Origin: Bugula neritina
Taxonomy: Eukaryota; Bryozoa; Gymnolaemata; Cheilostomatida; Bugulidae
Direction: 5' to 3'
Assembly: GCA_964035545.1 (NCBI GenBank)
Contig: OZ037770.1
Span: forward strand, 3,887,662 to 3,951,661
Length of the DNA stretch: 64,000 bases
In this document: positions 44,441-64,000 of the stretch, one piece after another
Layout: each line of letters starts with the position of its first letter
How positions within the stretch are numbered: the stretch's first letter is position 1
The notes under the pieces: model-generated
What the model saw: only the letters and a program-made list of their open reading frames with translations
Database searches by the model: none
What the model was told of the DNA's origin: nothing
Made by a program: the position numbers and the translations under genes

Positions 44441-44983
44441 GTTATGTCAAAACTTAATGTAGTGCATTCCAAAGTACAAATTAGCTACTCGAAATTAAAA
44501 ATGGCTGTAATTAGATTACTCATGCTAAATATATTATTAATTATGTCTTTAGAACTTTGTGAGAAAAGTTCTGTAGTGTTCAGTGATGAGCACATCTTAC
44601 TAGTTGTGTTCAGCTTTATTCTTTAGTGCAGGTAAAATTTCATACAGCTACTATATGAGTTTCTTTAATATACTTCATATTTTATTATGGTAAATTTGTC
44701 CTAATAATTATGTTGTTTACGCATGTGCAAATGGGTAACTTAACAGATTAATAGATATACATACACAACTGCACTCATTGAAGGGACAGTTACTACTATA
44801 TATGAGCTTCTTTTTCTTTTTCATATTTTAATATGCTGTCATTGCCTATAAGAAATGGAAAATATATTTTGTTTAAATATTGTATCACCTTTTGATAAAG
44901 CCTGACCTGTTGCCTTTTTAGGGTTATCTTCTCAAAACAAAGATGCAGATGTTCCAGAAGAATCTTAAAAATAGATAACTCAA

Positions 44984-45374
44984 GTCAGACATTAAAAGAT
45001 TTTATCATATCCGGAGCAGAAAATCCACAAAATTCACCTGATAAGAAGAAATATGTGCCACAACAAGCACATAGAAACTTGGTAGAGAAGTTAGATAGTA
45101 TCAGCCCTGAGATGCTAGATGAAGCAGAGGAAAAGCTAAAGGTAGCGGAGAACAAACTTAAAAAGTTGGCAAATGATATAAAAATATTTGACAACACTTA
45201 ATGGGACAGTTTACTAAACAAAGATGAAAAGATGGTGGAAGGCTTCACATATGACTTTGGCTCTTTAAGCTCAGAAACTACAAAGAGTAAGTTAAACTCT
45301 GGAAACTCACAACAACCAACAGATAGAACTGGTGTTGTGAAATTATGCTTAACTGCAATCACTTGGTCTATTTA
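44984..45374 (+). pseudogene. Orphan coding-like segment (charged coiled coil)
   Basis: The plus frame reads PQNSPDKKKYVPQQAHRNLV, then LDSISPEMLDEAEEKLKVAE and NKLKKLANDIKIFDNT to a TAA at 45199-45201. In the same frame it goes on with LLNKDEKMVEGFTYDFGSLS. Composition is protein-like and predicts a coiled coil. No clear start, and one stop breaks it. A frame at 44444-44626 upstream begins with a hydrophobic stretch and could be a signal-containing first exon, but I could not join them by splice sites. Family not recognised. Confidence 0.3.
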
Positions 45375-45870
45375 ATGAATGCCACTACGCCAGGTTTTAC
45401 TAATTACTAAGAGTTTATTTACTTCAAATTACACGCATAAAAAATAACACAAACAAACACAAAACGATTACATAAATGAGAGCTAATTGTACACAACTTC
45501 ACGCTAACAAGTCCAAGTCCTCTCTGCCGGTTACGCTGCCTAACTGGCTTCCACTACAGTTAGCAGCTACGCCTACTAACTAGCATGTCAGTCCTCATTG
45601 ATTGACTAAGACAATCAGGACACCCAAGTAACATGACACCAGCTGCATCACTCACTGTCGGCAAGAAGTATCCTTTCAATACAAATACAAAATATAAAAA
45701 TCTACTAATAATACAATTATTATTACAATTAACACACTATGAAAAACTCTTACACTCTCCCTTCCTGTCAAAAGGTACTGCTCTAAGAAAAACAATATAA
45801 GAAATATAAAATAATACAAGGGTAACACAATCAGAATATGGGAAATCGACAATTACAGGGGCGATGAAGG

Positions 45871-46028
45871 TAACACTGTTTGTCGGCTCTGCCAACAACA
45901 TTTCACCACCCACCGCCAGCTGTGGGTACACCTCCCGCAGCACTCCGTTACCACCTTCTGTCCCTGTGGGGAGTTTAGCTACCACAGGGACTATATACTA
46001 AGGCACCAACGTACCATGAATTGTTTCT
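45871..46028 (+). pseudogene. C2H2-type zinc-finger segment of the retroelement accessory ORF
   Basis: The frame reads CRLCQQHFTTHRQLWVHLPQ then CPCGEFSYHRDYILRHQRT, with C-x2-C and H-x-rich spacing as in C2H2 fingers, ending at a TAA. It parallels CRRCDWRFSIYWGMRVHVRQ and FCPCDKYSV on the minus strand near 6940-7030. Confidence 0.5.
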
Positions 46029-46227
46029 AAGAGAATCCATATGACGTGGATGAAGCCTCCTACCTCACATTCCTCGATCTCATACGACCGTTCATCTCAG
46101 ACTCCGCTCGGCTAGAGCGTCCTAACCAGGGATTTTCCGCTCCCCGGCCCATCACCCCCGGACCCACTACGAAGCCTCCCAGATATCTGAAGAACTCCCC
46201 TTGATCTATCCCTTGTGTCTTACTACA

Positions 46228-46473
46228 ATGCATCAAAATAAGTCTTACAAACTTCCTCCCTTTTCCCCTCCTACAGACCAAAAGAGACGGTGGCAGCAAC
46301 CCTCCCCTCCACGTTCCTCAGCGTTGGCCCGCAACTTGCGGGAAGTAGAACTTAGAGCCAACAAACTCGAACAAGAGGCACATGAACTTGCTCCTAGGGT
46401 TAAAGAGGCAGCAAGTGAGTTATGATCACTAGAAGAGTCCATAGCCCAGCTCAAACGAGCCGTCAAAGATTAA
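46228..46473 (+). pseudogene. Coiled-coil C-terminus of the retroelement accessory ORF
   Basis: From ATG 46228: a proline-rich start (KLPPFSPPTDQKRRWQQPSP) and then heptads NLREVELRANKLEQEAHELA and RVKEAASEL. One in-frame TGA (46423-46425) precedes SLEESIAQLKRAVKD and the final TAA. Proline-rich linker plus coiled coil matches the layout near 6430-6800. Confidence 0.45.
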
Positions 46474-46606
46474 TATAGTATTCCCCAACCCGCCACACAC
46501 TCCCCACTCAGGGTGACCTGCTCCCCTCCATGACAAACTGGTGCTCAATAGGTGATATCAGAATATAACTGTACATATGGTAGACAATCACTATGGTTCT
46601 TTGTTT

Positions 46607-46607
<1 letters not shown>

Positions 46608-46701
<94 letters not shown>
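46608..46701. repeat. (TA)n microsatellite
   Basis: Over 90 nt of perfect alternating TA. Confidence 0.95.
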
Positions 46702-46704
<3 letters not shown>

Positions 46705-46950
46705 GGGTGCCTCGATGGATGTCATTTTCTTTTTATATGTAAGTTTTTTTGGATAAACACCTTTTGTAGAGATTGCCTTAGATAACTTTGTTTTTATATA
46801 TATATATAATAGTTTTTTATAGTACGGTTCTCTTCCACTCTATAATTAGCAGAAAGTAGGCTCCCTGCTGGAGGGGGCGGTGTAGTGGTCAACAAAGCAT
46901 ACTAGTTATACACATGCATTAAAGCCAATCATATGAAAGCACGTGATTAC

Positions 46951-46968
46951 CCCCCCCCCCCCCCCCCG
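46951..46968. repeat. Poly-C tract
   Basis: A run of 18-19 C within the LTR remnant. Confidence 0.85.
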
Positions 46969-47558
46969 GCGAAGCAGAATGCTTCCGCACAGTTTTTATA
47001 TAGCTACAGTTGAGAGTAGTATATGTGAAGATAGATAGTAGACCTGTGAATGTGTTATAGAAATTGAATGTATTTCTATTATTACTTGTATTAATATAAA
47101 AGCAAACATTCTAACATAATATAATTGAATAAAATCTATTGATAAAATATGAAAAGGAAACTTTGATATACTAGCAAGCTAATTGATATAATAAGGTTGA
47201 TAACATGGCAGTTAAAACATGTGCTTGAGACTTAACCTAGTCATAACTTAGTGTCACATCAAAGTAGAAAAAATAATAAACTTGGCTATTTAAAAGGTGT
47301 GATATAAATAAGGGTTGTTGGTGTTTAAAAAGTCATAAAATCAACTGTTACAATATATTGATAATAAATATTATAACCTGACATTCTATATACTGTAGGT
47401 ATAATTAAAATATAGTAGTTAAAAGTCTTTGCTAGATAATATGGCTGTCAAGTAATAATAAACAAGTCACACAAACTCACTCCATGTTTCAAGTCAAAAA
47501 TCTTCAATGATTGAATTAAGCTTTGTGCAGCTTCAAATTTGAGTTGTGTACCGGGTAC

Positions 47559-60964
<13,406 letters not shown>

Positions 60965-61171
60965 GGTTACTAAAGTTTTTACTGCTGATTCATTTCAATT
61001 CTGTAAATCTGAAGGTTGGTAGCTCCACCTGTACAACAGGTATAAAATAAAGAGTATTATATAAATCATTGCTACATATAATATACCAATGTAGATGCCG
61101 ATTTCTATGAGGAGTAGATGTATAATCAGTCAAAATAAATAAACTTAGGTAAACTATATAGGTATATTTTG

Positions 61172-61435
61172 ATATGTAGGTATTTTCGTATGTAGGTATT
61201 TAGGTATGTAAGAAGTTAGGTATGTAATAGGTCTATAGGTATGTATGTATTTATGTATGTATGTATGTATTTATGTTTGTATGTATTCATGTATGTAGGT
61301 ATTTAGGTGTGTAGGTATTTAGGTATGCAGGTATGTGGGTATTTAGGAATGTATGTATTTAGGTATATGCATATATTTAGGTATGTAGGTATTTAGGTAA
61401 GTAGGTATGCAGGTATCTGGGTGGGTATGTAGGTC
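61172..61435. repeat. Tetranucleotide repeat (GGTATTTA / GTATGTAG type)
   Basis: Imperfect GTAT, GGTA and TTTA words in tandem over about 260 nt. Confidence 0.85.
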
Positions 61436-61661
61436 TGCAAACTCTTACTGACACAGTATACAGCTGTCTACTCGGTCACCTGAGTTGTAGGAGGGAAGTA
61501 GGTAACTCATCTGGCTGGACTGTGTGACAACAGATATGACTTTGAATCAATACTCTGTATCTCTCTGTCTCACTGCAATATGAATAATTTACAAATTGTA
61601 CTGAAATCTTAAAATGAGTATAATAGAGATTTATATAATCTAGTCCTCTATAATTACTTTA

Positions 61662-61815
61662 TATAATATTATATACTAAACAAGCTTGAAAAAATTTGCT
61701 GACCTAAAAAATGATATAAATTGGCTGTGATATTATTTGTAGCTGCCATTATTGTGCACTTTAAATAATGAACTATTTTATAGTCAACAGTTAGTTATAT
61801 ACCTATTCTAATAAT
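61662..61815. repeat. Second copy of the window-start repeat
   Basis: Matches 1-155 in the same orientation. The family-2 LTR begins at its end. Confidence 0.75.
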
Positions 61816-62360
61816 TTGGTGGATTTCGGACAATTAAGTAGAAAACATAACTCTTTGTATTATAGAAAAGAGAGTGTCTTGAAATGTGAAGTAATAACTT
61901 TATTGATAGCCATCTGTAAGAGTTGTATATATCCAGCGAGCTCCAGCTGTAGAATGACTCTAAAAACTGCGAGCTTGCACACTTATATACTTAGGAAACA
62001 ATTCTTCCAGAAGATGCTACCAATCTTCGTCCAAAAATAAGTCATGTCAAGTGTGCCGGAGTCTCCGATAGGATGCTGACACTCCGACATGACCAACATT
62101 GGTCACGTCGGACAAGTCGGAGCTTCCACATGCCTGTTCTCAGACGAAGACCGGTTTACAGCATACAAAATTTAAATTGAAAAAAAAAGTATAAAAATAT
62201 TGTTGCAGTTAGGCTAAATAATAGTAAAGTTAAAGACAACTCCAAAACTTTCCCGACTCAACCTCCATCGAAAAGTATCTTTTTTGATAACTAGCAAAAA
62301 TGACACACAGTGAAATGAAATGTAACAATAAAATATAATAAAATAACTAAAGTATATACA
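61813..62360 (-). mobile_element. LTR of retrotransposon family 2 with adjoining sequence, right copy
   Basis: Aligned along its length with 5221-5756. It carries the same GTCGG/CCGAC cluster (about 62055-62125). Internal sequence follows without the solo LTR seen at 5757. The LTR proper probably ends near 62285; edges are approximate. Confidence 0.6.
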
Positions 62361-63973
62361 TGTCAAAAAGCAAAGAAATGAAGTCACACATAAATGTATA
62401 ATAAAATAAAACCAAATACACAAGCTACCACCAGATTAAATAACAAATTAGGTGAGAATATTGTTCATACATATATACAATAGTACATAGTATTGTCGCC
62501 TCTCTCCATCGGCCGTATAAGCTGAGACACTTTGTCTACATGGGGGGCTACATCTGCTGCCAGATACTTTTGATATTTTTTGACTTCTTCCCCTGGGTTG
62601 TTGTTGTTTGCTCGGGTACCGGACTGCCGTTCATCTGAGACAGAGTAAAGGTTGCCCGGCAGGCTGAAAACTCAAGAGCAAAAGCTACCTGTTTGTGGGG
62701 TTCCCCACGTGTGGCAAGATTAGGTTGCAGAACTCGAAGAATATATGGCTTCATCAACCACAAACACCTTGCCCATGTGGCAACAGGCTATGTGCTGGTG
62801 GGCAGTATATATTTCTGTTGGTAGGAATACTCACCACATGGTGAAATGCTGAGGGATCACGTGCAGTCTAAGTCTGCGGTGGATGGAAAACCTCCTCCTA
62901 CACTACTCACAACACATTTAGCAAATACGGAATTGTGCCTCGCTGGTTGGCTAGTGCTTCTGCATGGTGAGAGTCCTGGGTAGCCACAATAGCTACAATA
63001 CTTGACTGTTCACCTCTTCAGCATCAGGTTCCTCAGTGCTAATTATCTCACCGCCCAGCATGGTCTGTTCCTCTCCCGCAAACCGTTGCAGGTCTACTGG
63101 GTCAGGGACTGGCTTATCTGGGACGACGGGAGAGGCTGTAACTATCTGGGGAGACTCCTTTGAGCTGCTATTTCCATACATAGTTCTTGCAAGATTGGTG
63201 AGAGTCAATACAACTCTGACTGGCCTCCTCGCAAGTTATATTGGACTCTAAGACAGACAGCGGAGGCCGATTGTTGCCGATTGTTGCCGATCCCATTGTC
63301 ATAGAAATTTGGCATTTGTTTGTTTTGAGTTTTCATACACAGGTAGCTCAGGCATACCTAGGAAAGGCATCAACTCCGCCTCCTGATCTACAAGGTAACC
63401 ATATTGAAACTCTTCTTCCAGTTCTACCTTAGCGTTTTCACAATCCACTAGCTCAGTTTCAATCCAACTGAGTAATGTAAGTCGTGCTAGACTCTGGAGA
63501 TAGAAGATCTAGCGTTGAAGAAATACCTGGTTGACTAGAGCTAGTGGTTTCTGGCAGAGCAATTCCCATGATGTAGCAATAATTATCTGGAAAAACATGA
63601 CTGTTTGTTGTGGAGTCTTGAGTTGAAATGACCAAACCATGTGTCATCAGGATTTTATCTGACAACTCTGTGGTCACGTGACCTGTCACCCAGTTCACCA
63701 AACATCGCAGGGACAACTTTGATGATTGAAATTCCTTTGAATGTTGAAGCATATACCCATACTGGGTGTATACCTCTCCCATTTCGTTGGCCTGTGTCGA
63801 AGACTACAAATACTGATGAAGTTTGTTGTTCTGCGAGTTGCACAGGTGGAATGATCCTGCCCTTGCCCACCTCAAAGGTAGGAACGTCCTCTACCTCCAG
63901 AGTCACCGGGGCCAGCCCCAGAGCTAGCTGGGCTGAGGTTTTGATTAAGGGGCGGTTCCAATCCACGGTCTAG
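62361..63973 (-). pseudogene. Accessory zinc-finger / coiled-coil ORF region, right copy of family 2
   Basis: Aligned with 6311-7840. Minus-strand pieces include LVNWVTGHVTTELSDKILMT (about 63630-63690), also recognisable near 7620-7680. Pro/Asp/Glu-rich text (VVPDKPVPDPVDLQRFAGEE) follows, then a degenerate finger with SPCGEYSYQQKYIL near 62800-62850. More upstream, ALGLAPVTLEVEDVPTFEVG shows that the protein extends beyond the family-1-like proline tail. Broken by stops; it runs to the window end. Confidence 0.5.
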
Positions 63974-64000
63974 TCTAGGGATGTGGATTTCCCATTCCTA

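Larger units (their letters stand above)
45340..47050 (+). mobile_element. LTR-retroelement remnant (3' part), plus strand
   Basis: It contains a zinc-finger/coiled-coil ORF like that of family 2, then a (TA)n tract and GGAGGGGGCGG at about 46873-46883. This is followed directly by TGTAGTGG, the look of a polypurine tract and LTR start. No gag or pol is present. The ends are not defined. Confidence 0.4.

Overview
The window is a repeat-rich, AT-rich piece of an intron-containing metazoan genome. A TMTC-type gene with short coding exons, an LRR-ROCO gene built from tandem exons, and heavy transposon load suggest an early-branching invertebrate. A sponge is my leading guess, but the sequence alone does not prove it.

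Layout. 1-5220 holds only dispersed-repeat pieces. 5221-9219 is an old, minus-strand LTR retrotransposon (family 2) with a solo LTR of a second family (family 1) inserted in it (5757-6310, target duplication ATAC). 9220-11394 plus 19079-about 23870 is a decayed virus-like DNA element of the Polinton/protein-primed PolB type. It carries a capsid-like gene, several small genes, a family-B DNA polymerase, an adenain-like protease and phage-tail-fibre-like proteins. A 7,680-bp Ty3/Gypsy element (11395-19074, minus strand) sits inside one of its small genes; its LTRs differ at only 3 of 557 positions and it is flanked by CACG on both sides. 24-34 kb is mainly non-coding, with a TIR element (24965-26268), a 1,746-bp hAT element with a perfect 8-bp target duplication (28088-29833) and simple repeats.

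Host genes. On the plus strand (34434-42596) nine exons encode a TMTC protein (ER-membrane O-mannosyltransferase family with C-terminal TPRs). One intron is almost wholly a 38-bp minisatellite (about 47 copies), and exons for the middle of the protein appear to be missing. On the minus strand (60964 down to 47559) I could assemble 16 exons with matching splice phases. They encode about 1,390 residues: N-terminal region, about 15 leucine-rich repeats, Roc GTPase, COR domain, acidic linker and a complete caspase fold. The caspase-fold catalytic cysteine is replaced by serine while the histidine and both S1-pocket arginines remain, so this looks like a GTPase-linked pseudocaspase.

The introns of that gene contain three copies of a type I hammerhead ribozyme (54156-54213, 56063-56120, 56334-56391) on the opposite strand. 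Two are in tandem with cleavage sites exactly 271 nt apart, the signature of a retrozyme-like element that would make a 271-nt monomer RNA.

The right end (61662-64000) repeats the left end of the window: the same 155-bp flank, then another family-2 LTR and the 3' accessory ORF region of the same retroelement, running off the window.
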